From: Anoplolepis gracilipes
Taxonomy: Eukaryota > Arthropoda > Insecta > Hymenoptera > Formicidae
DNA length: 64,000 nucleotides
Direction of reading: 5' to 3'
Assembly: GCF_047496725.1 (NCBI RefSeq)
Contig: NC_132972.1
Span: 7,618,001 to 7,682,000, forward strand
Each line of letters opens with the position of its first letter. Position 1 is the stretch's first letter. Under the pieces are notes generated by a model. The model was not told where the DNA came from, did not search any database, and was given only the letters and a program-made list of their open reading frames with translations. This document shows, piece after piece, positions 39,046 to 52,675 of the stretch. The position numbers and the translations under genes are program-made.

Positions 39046-39048
<3 letters not shown>

Positions 39049-39212
39049 AGGGGACGGGGGAAGACAGGTCGTGTAGCACGGGGGAGAAGGCAAATGGAGA
39101 GAACCGGCAAGAGGAGATGGAGTAGGTGGAGGTGGAGGTAGGTAGCCGGTGTTGCTAGCTGCTGCCAGCAGCCACCGCTGGCTGTTTCGCTAGCCGAGAG
39201 ACGAGATGGTTG

Positions 39213-39286
39213 TACGTAGGTAGGTAGGTAGGTACGTAGGTAGGTAGACGGCGGCGGGTAGGTAGGTAGGTATGTAGGTAGGTAGC
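39213..39286. repeat. (GTAG)n tetranucleotide array
   Basis: Three blocks of GTAG units, interrupted by GTAC and by a GC-rich insert (39248-39256). The reverse-complement motif (TACC) forms a longer array at 58216-58334 and short ones at 19095-19111 and 30467-30482. Confidence 0.93.
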
Positions 39287-40218
39287 CTCGGTCTCTTGGT
39301 TGTTCCCTCAACGCATATGCATTGATTCGAGGGACCAACCCTTACCGTTGTTGTATCCACGAGCGAGGCCAGGTTCGAGGGTATTAACGGCCAGCCAAGC
39401 AACTTCGACTGTCGATTCATGAAATCGCGACTAGGCTGATTTAACGTGCGAGGTCTAACCCCCGGCCAAGTGTCGGAGAATTGGAATCTGGACCTCGGGA
39501 TGTCCTTCCGGGTACTGCTGATACATCCCATATTCAGCTTCCTAACCTTGCATGTGTTTATCCTTCTCATATCTTATAACTATTGAGATGCAATTGCAGC
39601 GATATTGTGTTAACAACTATTCTAGAGGTTAACTCAATCTTCTCTCTTTGTCTAATAATTGTAAATATATCTAGTAATTGTTTTTATTAATATTCATTTA
39701 TGTACATGATACGATAGCTTATATAAATTATTGAATTTATTTAATTTCAACTAAAACTCGTCTAAAATTGAGAAAGCGAGAAATGATGAATTCTTTTATT
39801 CCCCGTTCAACTCAATTCTTAACTCTCTTTATCCACGTTTTATAGATAAGATTGTAAAAAAGAAGAACCGCAATGCCACTAATCCAGCTCAGTTAATCTC
39901 GACATTCGATGCAATTGTGCCTAAGTAGCAATTTCAGCTAGCAGGACGTTTCCGGAAGAATCCGCGGCAAAATGGAGGATTGGATCGGAGCGGGCGATGT
40001 AATACTCGTTCGTTCCGGAGGGACGAGTAGAGTCCCTCGGTCCTATCTCTGGCGTGCGGCCGATATTCGGGTTATACGGATCGCTCGCAATGCGATTCGC
40101 GGCTAAACGCGTTACGGGGAACGTAATTTAGTCCCGGTCGCATACCCCGTATCGCGCGCGCTCTCCGCTCGGGTACCGAGCCCGCTCTCCGCTCTCTCCC
40201 GCGTGTGTTTCTCCCGCA

Positions 40219-40251
40219 TCCGTCCGTCCGTCCGTCCGTCCGTCCATCCAT
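40219..40251. repeat. (CCGT)n tetranucleotide repeat
   Basis: About seven CCGT units ending in CCAT variants, directly before a GT tract. Confidence 0.95.
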
Positions 40252-40607
40252 CTGTGTGTGCACGCGCTTATACATATATGTGTGTGTGTGTGTGTGTGTA
40301 TATACGTGCACGCGTGCCCCGCGTGCCTCCCCGTCCCGCGGATACTCGCAGATCGGTCAGATCGCGTCCGCCACCCGCGTTTCTACGTACATTTCTCTCT
40401 TCCTCCTCCTCGCGCTCTCGTCCTCCCGAATATCCGCGTCCACCTCATTCCCCCCTTTCCCCCGCCCCCCGCGTCGTTCCTCTCCCTCTCTTTCTCCGTC
40501 TTTCGTCATCCTGTGTTGTGTGTTTCCGTCTATCTGTCTCCTCCTGCTCCCCCGTAACACACGGTCACCGACGGATTCGCACGGGGTTCACGGATTCGCG
40601 AGGGATG

Positions 40608-40632
40608 GAGCGAGCGAGCGAGCGAGCGAGCG
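40608..40632. repeat. (GAGC)n tetranucleotide repeat
   Basis: About six GAGC units. A similar short run is at about 55780-55796. Confidence 0.94.
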
Positions 40633-40906
40633 GTGGCGGTTGAACGTAGGGATGGATTGCACGGGCGGCGAGTAATGATATTTCGCGCCCATTATGAAAT
40701 ATTCGAAATGATTTGCCGGGATTGTGCATTTTGATTTGACGTTCATCCGCGTAACCTAGAGCTGCTCGTGCGCGCGCGAGATCTACATGCGTATATATAC
40801 ATGCGCGTTTTGTAGTACGTATACGACACAGGGGGATGACGATCACGGGCATGTGTCCAATCGGCCGACGTGATCGTTCGTGCACGTCGACACTTTCGTC
40901 GCGACG

Positions 40907-40909
<3 letters not shown>

Positions 40910-40948
<39 letters not shown>
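40910..40948. repeat. Poly(T) tract, 39 bp
   Basis: The longest homopolymer in the window. No retroelement body is visible next to it on the minus strand. Confidence 0.95.
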
Positions 40949-41342
40949 CACCGAAAAGAACAATTCGCGTGACTCATCTTCGCGTTGCAACTTCCGTATC
41001 CAAATGCGTTTCGTGCGATTCTGTCCTCGATATCATTTTCGAGAAACACTGTTATGAAACTGACGTTATCATCCCCTCGATGCTTTCTATGAACAATTAC
41101 ATTCTAAATTAATTACAAAATGTACGGATGAGGTTATGCATGTGATATCAAAATATAAGCCAAAAGTAAAGGCACTTGCAAGCTGTTGTTTCGAAACTAT
41201 TTATTAGAAAGGATGTGCAACAATAATATTATAGTTAGATTAATTTAACAGATATTGTATTGAAATAAAGATTTTCTCTCATTCTCTCTATAGTATATAT
41301 CTATTAAATCATTTTACACTAATGATACAATTTTAATTATTA

Positions 41343-42428
41343 TTTCATCATTTCTGTGATATCAGTGCGTTAAGTATCTAAATATAAGCATCTAGACGTT
41401 ACGTTGTGACATCCACTATTTTATTATAATAGGCGAAGAAGCATAGAAGGATGTAAAAGTTGCAAAAATTATAGAAAAATAAATAACAAAAGAAAAATAT
41501 CATTTATTAAGAAGAAATGAAAAAGAAATCAGTAATGTAAATTTATATATAATTTTATATCTATAAAGATACTGTGCTCTAATTGTTATACAATATTTAA
41601 ATTTAGTAAACTTAAATACATTTATTTCTATTATACGGATGATCTTTAAATAATCAATTTTGATCAAAATTGTCTAAAAATTATACCAAAAATATATATT
41701 CTAGTCTATATTTATTCATAAAATCTTGAATAAGTAAAGCTTTTGATACCTATAATTTCCATTGTTTCTCTTTCTAATTACATTAATTATATTAGTTATA
41801 TTAGAGAAATACATAGAGAGCGCAAACGTGAACATTGCGACCCACTATCTGGCATTATGCCGGGTATTAATGATATATTTAATAGCTAATGATAACGCTA
41901 TGTATATTTAATAACGTAATAAACATCACGTATACAATCGCGATATGATTATGTTGTAACACCCAAGTCGTAACCATAATTTAAACCGTAATTCCGACCG
42001 GAAGCGACGCTCGGTCATGGCCGCTCTCGGAAGCGTTGAACCCGCTAATCATTCTCGCTCTAGACACTCTCGATTGAGATACTACACAGTTTCATCAACT
42101 CTCTTTAAATAAAATTATATTTTAATGTTCTTTTATGTCAGAGAAACACCCGGTTCCAAAGAACTTTTGTTCAGAAATAGTGTTAAACTGATTTTTTTCT
42201 AGCTCAATTTCGAAATATTATGAGCTATACGAAAAAAACATTTAAATTTATTATAATTTTTATTTTTTTCTTTCGTTCTTTATTTTTGTATAATTTTTGC
42301 AACTCTTTTACATTCTTCTGTGCTTCTTCGCCTATTATAATAAAGTAGTGGATGTCACAACGTAACGTCCAGATGCTTATATTTAGATACTTAACGCACT
42401 GACAGCACAGAAAGTACATGAAGCAATG
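41343..42428. mobile_element. Non-autonomous DNA transposon with inverted repeats of about 160 bp
   Basis: The left arm (41343-41500) and right arm (42258-42428) are inverted copies at roughly 90% identity by eye. Shared blocks include CAGTGCGTTAAGTATCTAAA, ACGTTACGTTGTGACATCCA, TTATTATAATAGGCGAAGAA and GCAAAAATTATA. The interior of about 760 bp has no transposase frame. It is AT-rich on the left and contains a GC-richer insert starting TGTAACACCC (about 41956). This is a MITE-like or foldback-like element. Target duplications are not clear by eye. Confidence 0.85.
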
Positions 42429-44030
42429 ACGTACGACCGTGAAATCATACTTTCCAAATGAGCCTCTTATTACGAATTTCTCCGTCATCTTTATTTGCCG
42501 CGGAATACACGCCAATGGCTCAGCAAATTCATGCTATTTGTCGGAGAAATTCTCTCCGTTCCATTTTCTGCGGTTTAACATGTAAACCACTGCACTTTGT
42601 TTACTTTCCAAGAGAGAACATGTCAGTCTCATCATCCCATCAGTATAAGAAATAAGGAAGGATGAAAGTAAAAATAAAGAAGAATATTTCATTATTCAAT
42701 GTTCGATGTCACGTCCAACTAATTGTAATACTTGTAATTAAATAATTCTAATTACGTGATGTTTAATTATATGTAGTTGTAATAAATTGATTAAAGTCAA
42801 ATGTACATGATTCTAATCTTCCCCATAGCATTCAAGAATAAGAAAAGAATTATTCAATGTTTAATGAATAAAATACAAAAAAAAAAAAAATAGAATTAGC
42901 TGACAGCTAAATAATATAAAATGTATAGTCAGATTATTATAACGAGCTTATTTATAGTTTTAAAAGATCGACTGCAAATCTATCGAAATTGAAATAAACA
43001 CCTAACTCTCGGTATACCTTGACATTGGTGAAAGGTTTAAAATGATCCACCTCCCATTCGCTACACGTAATCGTTAACATCTATCGGACAATGAAGAGGA
43101 ATAAGATACGCGCTTGGATGACTAATTTTCGGTTTCAGTTTGTCAGAATTTGAAGCCGACGAGGGAACGCGAAGCATCGGGTGTTGTAAAATGGGGAGGG
43201 GAGGAGGGGGAGGGGGACGGGAGGGGGATGGTTGGTTTAAATTCTCTTCCGTCACCGCAAACATGCATATAACGCAGCCAGGCGGTGCGTGTAAACGTGT
43301 AAACGCCGGACGGTGCCAACCGCTAAATACAAAAATCTCCAACCACCTGTGAAGCCGGCCGGCGCCGTTGATGTGCACGTGTGTGCGTATCCCCGACGTG
43401 TGTGTACACGCGCGTGTACGTTTCCAAGTTAATTACAGCATAATTGCGGTCGACATTTTGTTGTTTGTCGCAGAATTGTCGACCGCCGGCCCGCCGCCGA
43501 AAGCGGATCGCTTTCAACCCTTTTCGCGCCGCGAATTCTTGCGATATCGCGCGCGCTTTTCCTCGATCCCCCCTCCCCCCCTCTTTTCCGCCCGCCCACC
43601 GCCGTCGAAGTTGCGTCGCGGTCGCGGCCGTTATTTCTGCGGCTCGAGTCCGCGCGTTTTGCTATCTGCCTCGGTCGATTTATCCGGCAACTTGCAGCTA
43701 CGCAACTATTTAATCTATTCGCCAAGGTATTTCAAATCAAACATTAAAAGAACTGCAATGCATCGGAATAATAATCCTTGCCATTTTTTTTAGACCCCGA
43801 CGTCATCAAATTAACTCCCAATTCATACGATGAGTTCTTTATGTATTGTATTTTGAAAAAAAGAAAATATTATAAAGGGCCTCTTGATTAACACTAGAAT
43901 AAAAAATTATATTTATCAACTTGATGATCGTTCAACTCTTTTCCCTAGTTATGCATTGTGTACCTTTAATGAGCTTATTCAAAAATTTCTTATCATTTAT
44001 CTCGGAAAATAATAGTTCTTGTTCCCGAAA
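42429..44030. other. Gene-free stretch with a G-rich block
   Basis: 42429-43020 is AT-rich with A13 near 42879. 43190-43228 is a G-run block with G4 potential. 43350-43730 is CpG-rich and includes the palindrome GCCGGCCGGC near 43355. 43730-44030 is AT-rich. No gene is recognised. Confidence 0.5.
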
Positions 44031-44651
44031 CTTGATGGCAATCGCGATAAAGGAGCAATGCGGTAGCGTCGGCTCGGGTGGCGTGCGAGAAGGGTGGATG
44101 GAAAAGACAGAGGGGCGGAAGCGCGCGGAGATGTGGACGAGGCACAAAAGCGCGAGATATTCAACCCTATCGGTGCGTATATAGCCACGGCGGGGGCGGC
44201 TCTCCCAACCCCCATAAATTGATGCCAATGTACCTACGCGGCCCCGGCGCGTTATACGTCTGAATATTACGCACACTCGGCCCCCGCCTCCCCCCCCCCC
44301 GCTCCTCCTCGCTCGACGGGGGCGAACGGCAGCAAGGGGGGCAATGCGAGGGGTTAGCAGCAGGGAGGAAGGAGGAGGGGTAAAGGGGGTTGATGGCGTA
44401 GGGAGGCGGCGGCGTACCTACACGAGCCGCACCACCACGCCTCGGTTATGCCGTATAGAACACAATTAAGTAAATGAGCACGGGTTGCGCTCGCTATAGA
44501 TACCCTCTATTATGTGTATTGATCTCTAGCGCGGACTCCAGTTACACGTAATACGTGTTTTGTCGTTTGTGCGTTCGTACGTGGCGGCCGAGCGTATGCA
44601 TGCGAGCGCGTGCAAGTGCACGGAATAGATATGGCGACGAGGGAGAGGGCC

Positions 44652-44655
<4 letters not shown>

Positions 44656-44693
<38 letters not shown>
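44656..44693. repeat. (GA)n microsatellite
   Basis: A pure GA run of about 38 bp. Confidence 0.97.
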
Positions 44694-44696
<3 letters not shown>

Positions 44697-44740
44697 GAAG
44701 GGACGCAGTGGATAGGGATAGCGAGAATGAGAAAGGGAGG

Positions 44741-44743
<3 letters not shown>

Positions 44744-44810
<67 letters not shown>
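44744..44810. repeat. (GA)n microsatellite
   Basis: A pure GA run of about 67 bp, 50 bp from a second GA array. Confidence 0.97.
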
Positions 44811-44813
<3 letters not shown>

Positions 44814-45924
44814 GGACAGGTGCCCGGATGCGAGAGCTTTGCCCCGGTGATATTCCCGAGTCGAATCCTCGCTAATGAAAAGTCTACGAGGTAGGACGAG
44901 TCGCGAAACGAAGGAGCGTGTATGGACGGCTTCATCGGTTTAATGATTATCATCATTTAGTAGGAAAAAGCCGGACGAGCCGCGGTGAAATTTTTTAAAA
45001 CCCCGCACCCGGACGTGCGACGATTCGATAGGGATCCAACATCAGAAGGCAATATGAACATCTCGAGCAAAAAGCCCGAATGAAGGGCGGATTACGCATT
45101 TCGAAAAATGTAAGCTTTAAACTGAAAATAGTCAAGCCTGTCTTGCGGATGTATTTTCAAGTTTATAAAAAAAGTATTGAAGATAGGGAATATATATCAT
45201 ATAATTTCACTCTCTCGATTATGTACATTGCAAGTAATTTGTGATGTGATCATCAATAATTGCACTTTTATTTATATGGACGAAAGATAAAAAATTCTCT
45301 TTAAATAGAATTTCATTTGGATGATAATTGGATAACCTTCGAATCATCTCATTTGCAATTGTTAGTAATGCGTTATCCAAGCTAATTAGCTAATTGGCAT
45401 ACATTCTCGTTTGCTAACGTGATTTTTATGCGTCGTGTATCGCTACGGTATGAGTGACACTTCCTTTATCGCTCAGGCCTGTCATTCGATGCTCCTGAGA
45501 AGATGTCTCTCGCGTACGTTAACCCTAGTCAAGTGCCGCAGTCGAGTGCATTTAAAAACATACATGCCTCTTCCGAATGTAAAGTAAATACGTTTCATTG
45601 TGTGTACATGGCAAAAGTTATAACCAGTGCTGAAATAAAGTTATGCTTAAAAAAATCTGAGTGTACACACACACGCACACACATCTACCTCTCGTTACAA
45701 TTAAAAACTCTCGGACACTTTTTTTCGTACGAACGAAATTCTAGAATTCACACGAATTGGCAGTAGTTTCACACTATACATTCCCGGGATTTAACAACGA
45801 GAAGGAGGGGAGGGGGGGGGCATTATTTCCCGGCCATGCGCGTTGCAATCTTTGTTCCAAGTTCCTTGCGATATTTAATCAGGCGAACGCCACAGCTCGC
45901 GATCTTTCTGCGTTCTGTTTCTCC

Positions 45925-46050
<126 letters not shown>

Positions 46051-46439
46051 TTCATTTTTCGTTTCCTTTTCATTTTTTTTCTCCACTTTTCGAGGGAAGA
46101 GCTTTTTCCTGAGCGGTCGCTCCGCAAAAATTTTCCCCCGAGCGCGAATAATAAATTCCGTTTTACGAGGCGCTCTTAATTCAAGTGGAAATCGTTGTAG
46201 TTACGTGTTATCGCCGTCTTTGTCCTCCTCTCCCTCCCCCTCCTCCTCCTCCTCCTCCTGTGACCGCAACTCATTCCCTCGTTCTTTCTTCAACTATAGC
46301 AAGTAGGTTGCTACGACTTATGTGTATTTACTGCGGCCCGCCAGCAGGAAACGGAAAGATAGTTATCTGATGGCGAGAGAGGGTCGGTGAGATAGAGAAA
46401 AAGAGAGAAAAAAAACAAACGGAGAACAACAAGAAAGAC

Positions 46440-46443
<4 letters not shown>

Positions 46444-46470
<27 letters not shown>
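46444..46470. repeat. (GA)n microsatellite
   Basis: A pure GA run of about 27 bp. Confidence 0.96.
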
Positions 46471-46887
46471 TAAAAAAAAGGGACGGCGTAGAGAGGTGGC
46501 CAGGTAGACGCCATAGTTATTTATTTTCCCGCGGCTGATTATAATATTACGCAACCCGGCGGTATACGCTCGCGTAATGCGGATGCAAATGCGACAGAGA
46601 CGAGTTATACCGAGTCGACTCGGCGAAATCTTCGGCCCGGAGCCGTATTTTATTCATACGCCGCGTGCGATGCCCTGCCTGGCTGTCTGCTCTGTGTATA
46701 TGGATATTTATATATCATGCGTACGTGCGTGTGCATTATTGAATAGATCGTGCCTGTCATCGTTTAATATTTGCAAAAAAAAAAATATATATATATATCG
46801 GTTGCAATGATATCGTGTATGGCTAATGCTCGGTCAACTTTGATGAAAATCTCGAGTTTTGCATTCACGCGATATAATGAAATATTC

Positions 46888-47112
46888 ACTATAAAAAATT
46901 ATCTAACAATTTAGACGTATATTTTGTCTGAATTTTTACAACTGAAGTTCTGTTAATAATTTCAGACAATTTGTCTTAATCATCAGAGATTTTTCTGAAA
47001 GTTTAGAAGAATGTCTGAAAATTTAAAACACTCTTCTAAAAATTCTGTCTGAAAATTCAGTGTGTTTGTAAAAAAATTTCAGACACTTGGCCTGCAGTTG
47101 ATTTTTACAGTG
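46888..47112. mobile_element. Small MITE-like element (CACTRTAAAAA ends)
   Basis: The left end CACTATAAAAAATT (46888-46901) is matched in inverted orientation by the right end TGATTTTTACAGTG (47099-47112). The length is about 225 bp. The interior is full of TGTCTGAAAATT and its complement (for example 47012-47023, 47047-47058), so the whole element is partly self-complementary. There is no coding capacity. CACTGTAAAAA-type ends are common on short DNA transposons. Confidence 0.6.
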
Positions 47113-47355
47113 TTGGTATTCGTATTTTACATTTAGGAATTTATTGTAAGAAGTTTCCTAAGAATTCGGATATATTTTTGTTTGAATTTTTTTTTAGACC
47201 TGGATGTCTAAAAATGATTTCAGATTAGGCTTAATCATCAGAGTTTTCTTTCCGAAAGTTCCGAAAGAACACTTTTAAAATTCTGTCTGAAAGATCGGAC
47301 AATGTTTCTGTAAGAAAAATTCACACAAATTTACATTTGCAGTTATTTTTCGCAA
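46914..47355. repeat. Two diverged copies of a sequence of about 200 bp, period about 255 bp
   Basis: TTTGTCTGAATTTTT (near 46923) and TTTGTTTGAATTTTT (near 47177), CTTAATCATCAGAG (46975 and 47230), AATTCTGTCTGAAA (47041 and 47280) and GCAGTT..ATTTTT (47095 and 47339) occur in the same order. The second copy is degenerate and lacks a clear right terminus. It may be a tandem duplication of the element 46888-47112 or two adjacent insertions. Confidence 0.75.
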
Positions 47356-48949
<1,594 letters not shown>

Positions 48950-49022
48950 TTCACGCACTCATACACGGCGTAAACACATAACACGTAACGCGCGCGACGC
49001 TTCGCTCGCCTTCCGTTGTATG

Positions 49023-49127
<105 letters not shown>

Positions 49128-49839
49128 GGGTGTCCTGGCCGGAAGCGCGCGCGGCCTCGCGCCGGCGTAACGTTATTTTCTAATTTCCCATTCATGGGCT
49201 ACCGTTTAGTTTCGATTTGCCGCTTCGTTACGACGCCCGGAGATTTACACGGTCAGATAAGATTGTTGCACGCCGTCACTTTCCTCGCCTCCCTCCTCCG
49301 ACATCTTCCTTTCCTCCTTCTCGCTCCTTGTTTTATATAACCATCTTTCGTCACCGCGAACGCGATCTCCCTCCACAGATATCTCGCTCTCCGCGATAAT
49401 CTTTTCTTTCTGCTTCTTTTTTCCTGCGTTTCTTTCCTTTTTCCTTCCCTCTCCCCCCGTTCGTCTGTCGGTCTTTCCTGGAAGATAATGCTCGGCCGCG
49501 CACTTTGCATTTCAAATGCGAGAGAGCCGGACGGACCGGGGAGGATCGATCGCGAATCGCGAGCGTACCGACTAACAACGCTAAAAGGGAATAATTTCAA
49601 CCCGGCGATGCCGGCCGATTAGGCTAGTAGGTGCAACGCGTTGCAGCGCGGGTGTAGATTGTACTTTGCGTTGCAACCGTGTCGCGCCGTTGAATCTGAA
49701 GACGAGGCCGTGATTTTACTGTCAATTAATTTGCTAATGAGAGACTGAGACATTTTTATATATATATATATTTTTTTTTCATTTCTCGAATATAGAAGAT
49801 AAATTTCTCCTTTTTTTTATATGAAAATAAATGATTGGC

Positions 49840-49901
49840 GTACTGAATTTATTATAATATAATTATAACGGTACTAAATTTATAATAATATAATTATAAT
49901 A
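49840..49901. repeat. Tandem duplication of a 31-bp unit
   Basis: Two head-to-tail copies starting GTACTGAATTTATTATAATA and GTACTAAATTTATAATAATA, with a few differences. Confidence 0.85.
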
Positions 49902-50051
49902 GAATTTGTGCTTTTCTTGGATATTTAATTTTTATTTAATTTTTACATCGGCGGCTGACTTTTTTCGGCGAGAATTTTCTAGATCCAGCCCTGGTATAAT
50001 TTAAAGTGCGGAACGTGTTCGCTAATTTAAAATAACGAGCCGCGGAAATCT

Positions 50052-50083
50052 GCGTCGTCGTCGTCGTCATAGTCGTCGTCGTC
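50052..50083. repeat. (GTC)n trinucleotide repeat
   Basis: About ten GTC units with one CATA interruption. Confidence 0.93.
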
Positions 50084-50270
50084 TACGACTCGGCGACGCA
50101 GCATTCGCATTTTTCACAAGGATAAACTTCCGCGAGGTCCCTCGAAGTGGACGAAAGTCCATCTGCTGAAGGTAAACGATTTTTATTGGTGCTCGATAAG
50201 AGAAACGAGAGAGAAATTTTATCGCCTCTTCGGCGACCACGAAACGGACGGAGGGACAGAAAGACGGGAT

Positions 50271-50879
50271 TATACAGGGTGCGCTTAAAAAGAGAAAAAA
50301 ATTTTTTTATTAAAAATGAATCGATCACATTTGTAAAACTGCGCGACTGACGCAAAACTGGTTTTGAGACAAAACAGAAAAGACTGTCAAGAGATACCCT
50401 TGTTAGCTCCATGACATTTTTACAAGGGAACCATGAATAGCTGTTCTACGTGTATACGAAATATGCTATTTTCTATTATTATAGTTTCTTCCTATTACCA
50501 TTTCTATAGTTTTAGATTAATATTGTTTCACTTTACTGTTTAACATTTAAATATATTGATAAACTTAACGTATATTAATACATAATAATATAAATATATA
50601 TATATATATATGTACATAATTTGTACATTAAGTTATTTGAATCGAAACTTGTAATTTGTTTATCGAATTAAACTTGTGTGTGTAAGGAAGATGAATAGAT
50701 GAAAAGGCATATTTTATAGTGAATTTTTATCTGCAAGAAAGATTTAATGTATCATTAATTTTCGAGATACTCAACATTATTAGAAATCGAGAAACTTCGC
50801 TGAGAAATTTTTGCCAAGGAAAAATTCTTCGCAAGTAATATTATCGAGTCCCACCTTTTCAGGGTGCGCACCCTGTATA
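50271..50879. mobile_element. Putative Tc1/mariner-like non-autonomous element, 609 bp
   Basis: TATACAGGGTGCGC (50271-50284) is repeated exactly in inverted orientation at 50866-50879. Both ends have TA at the extreme, as expected for a TA target duplication. The right end lies in a 16-bp perfect palindrome, CAGGGTGCGCACCCTG (50860-50875). The interior is AT-rich and has no transposase. The size and termini match the element at 9579-10194, but the interiors look different, so they may be distinct subfamilies. Confidence 0.65.
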
Positions 50880-52675
50880 CATTTGTCGAGAACGGGAGGA
50901 GGCAAAGAATGAAGACTAGAGAAAAGAGAGAGAGAGAGGGGGGGAGGGGGAGGGAGGGAGCGGGGAGGGAGCAAGGTAGGGAAAAATGGAGAAAAAGGTC
51001 GAGAGCGTGGTACGCCGTGCCCAACGAGTAATAAGTTAGTAATAATATTTTCACAATATCTCTCCTGGATTGGATGTTATTTCATTATATTTTATTGCCT
51101 CTTACTATTACTCTTGCCAGTGCGGAAACCTCCCTCCGCCCCCGCCCCCCTTCTTCCCTTTCCCTCGTACCGTTCTCCCGCCACCCACTCACTGCCCACT
51201 CGGCCCCCTTTGTCTCCCTTCGACTACCGCCGGCGTCCCGCGCCCTCCGTTTTATTATCTCGAGCCTCTCTCCGCACTGAGGGAATTTACTCGCGGAACT
51301 CATTATTGAGGGGTTTATTCTGCTGTAACCGTTGCTCGCCACTCGCTTGTACCCCTTTTTCCTTCTCTCCTTTCTTTCTTCCTTTTCGGCCAGACATGTC
51401 AAACACATTGTTCGCGAAACGGTCTGTCGACGAGGCGGTTGCGCGACTCATCTTTCTCCAAATTCTTACCTTGCATTCTCTTACACGTGTGCATAGATTT
51501 TAAAAAGTCAGAAATGCATAAAATTGAATATAAATATTATGATGTAAAAGACTTACATTAATGAGATAGAACCATCGCAAATATCTTTTTAAGCGTGGGA
51601 GCAAAAGACACATTAAGTCGCATTAAGTAAGATCACCCCTTATATAAGTAGAAAAAGTCAGCCGGCCAATAAATCATTCTCTTACTTTGCCGTTCGTGCA
51701 ATCATCACCATTACAATTGTATTTCTGCGGATTAACGTGTCTGAAGGAGCGTGAAGGGTTGCTTATATTCGTAGATAGAAGGCTACTTTTATCTTCAATA
51801 TTTTAACTGTATTTAGTATCTCACGTTTATATATACGTCTAGTTGAAAACTTTGCAAGAAAACAAATCAAATTTTATAAATAAATTTATTTGCGAATATT
51901 TAATTTTTACAATATCATCATCTTTTTTCATTAATATAGCAAAAAAATAAGGCAACTAAAAAATGTCCTCAGAGTTGGCATTTCTTATTATAATATAAAA
52001 TATATTATCTATTATTATTTATAGAAAAAGTAATAATTTTAATAATATAAAAATTATTATTATACTTTAGAAAAAATTCTAAACTACCAGTCTCTATAAT
52101 GAATAATAAATTTTCTTAGACGTTAACATAAATTTCAAATGCAACAATATTACATGTAATTAGCAATTTATATTATAATTTAAAAAAACACAATTATTAA
52201 AATTTTCGAGATTATTAATTAATCCATTCGACTTTTGAGTTAATCTCTGACAGAGCCAGTCTGCCGTCGCTCACTTTTCTCAATCGCGTCCTTTTTTCTC
52301 TGTTTCGTGACAGGCCGGAGGATCGCGGGGAGGCGTCAACGCGCAGACGGACTTCGACGAGAGCAATGCACCCCGCATGGAAAAAGCGCAGCCTCTACTG
52401 CGAGCGGTATCGACAGCGTACGAAGACATGTAACGTACAGGTGAGTTGTACCACTCGGGCATTACACGGCCGGGCGCACGTTGCAATTTCATGCGGAAAG
52501 TTTCGCCTTGATTCCACCTACGTAACGAGCGACCGCGGCGTACCCCCTCATCGTCGGCTTCGATTTTCTCCTCCGCTTAAGGAAGCTCCGTTTTGAAAGC
52601 GAGAAACGACTCGCGTTACACGGACGAACAATGCGGGCGGAGGGAGCGAAAAAAAAAGGAGCGCGCTCGATATAT
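50880..52675. other. Gene-free, G-rich then AT-rich then CpG-rich
   Basis: 50938-50969 has G runs with G4 potential next to a GA tract. 51120-51260 is pyrimidine-rich with C runs. 51490-52250 is AT-rich. 52260-52670 is CpG-rich. The open frames look compositional. Confidence 0.5.

Larger units (their letters stand above)
38641..39340. other. Alternating purine-pyrimidine tract and GTAG-type repeats
   Basis: 38655-38832 is a degenerate tract of GTAC, GCGT, TATG and CACG steps in which purines and pyrimidines mostly alternate. 39018-39045 is (GA)n. 39120-39290 is rich in GGTA and GGA units. No stop-free frame across this stretch is more than a consequence of the repeats. Confidence 0.6.
39341..41342. 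other. Gene-free, CpG island with microsatellites, then AT-rich
   Basis: 39341-39560 is moderately GC. 39560-39900 is AT-rich. 39940-40700 is CpG-rich with (CCGT)n (40219-40251), (GT)n (40279-40299), a pyrimidine-rich stretch (40390-40555) and (GAGC)n (40608-40632). T39 lies at 40910-40948. 40950-41342 becomes AT-rich. No gene is recognised. Confidence 0.5.

Noticed and set aside
39190..39290. Possible telomeric repeat
   Set aside because: The unit is GTAG, not the TTAGG pentamer usual in Hymenoptera and many other insects, and it is short and interrupted.
40203..40675. Several overlapping plus-strand frames of 99-156 codons
   Set aside because: Three frames are open at once over a CpG/pyrimidine-rich block with CCGT and GT repeats, so none shows coding-specific signal.
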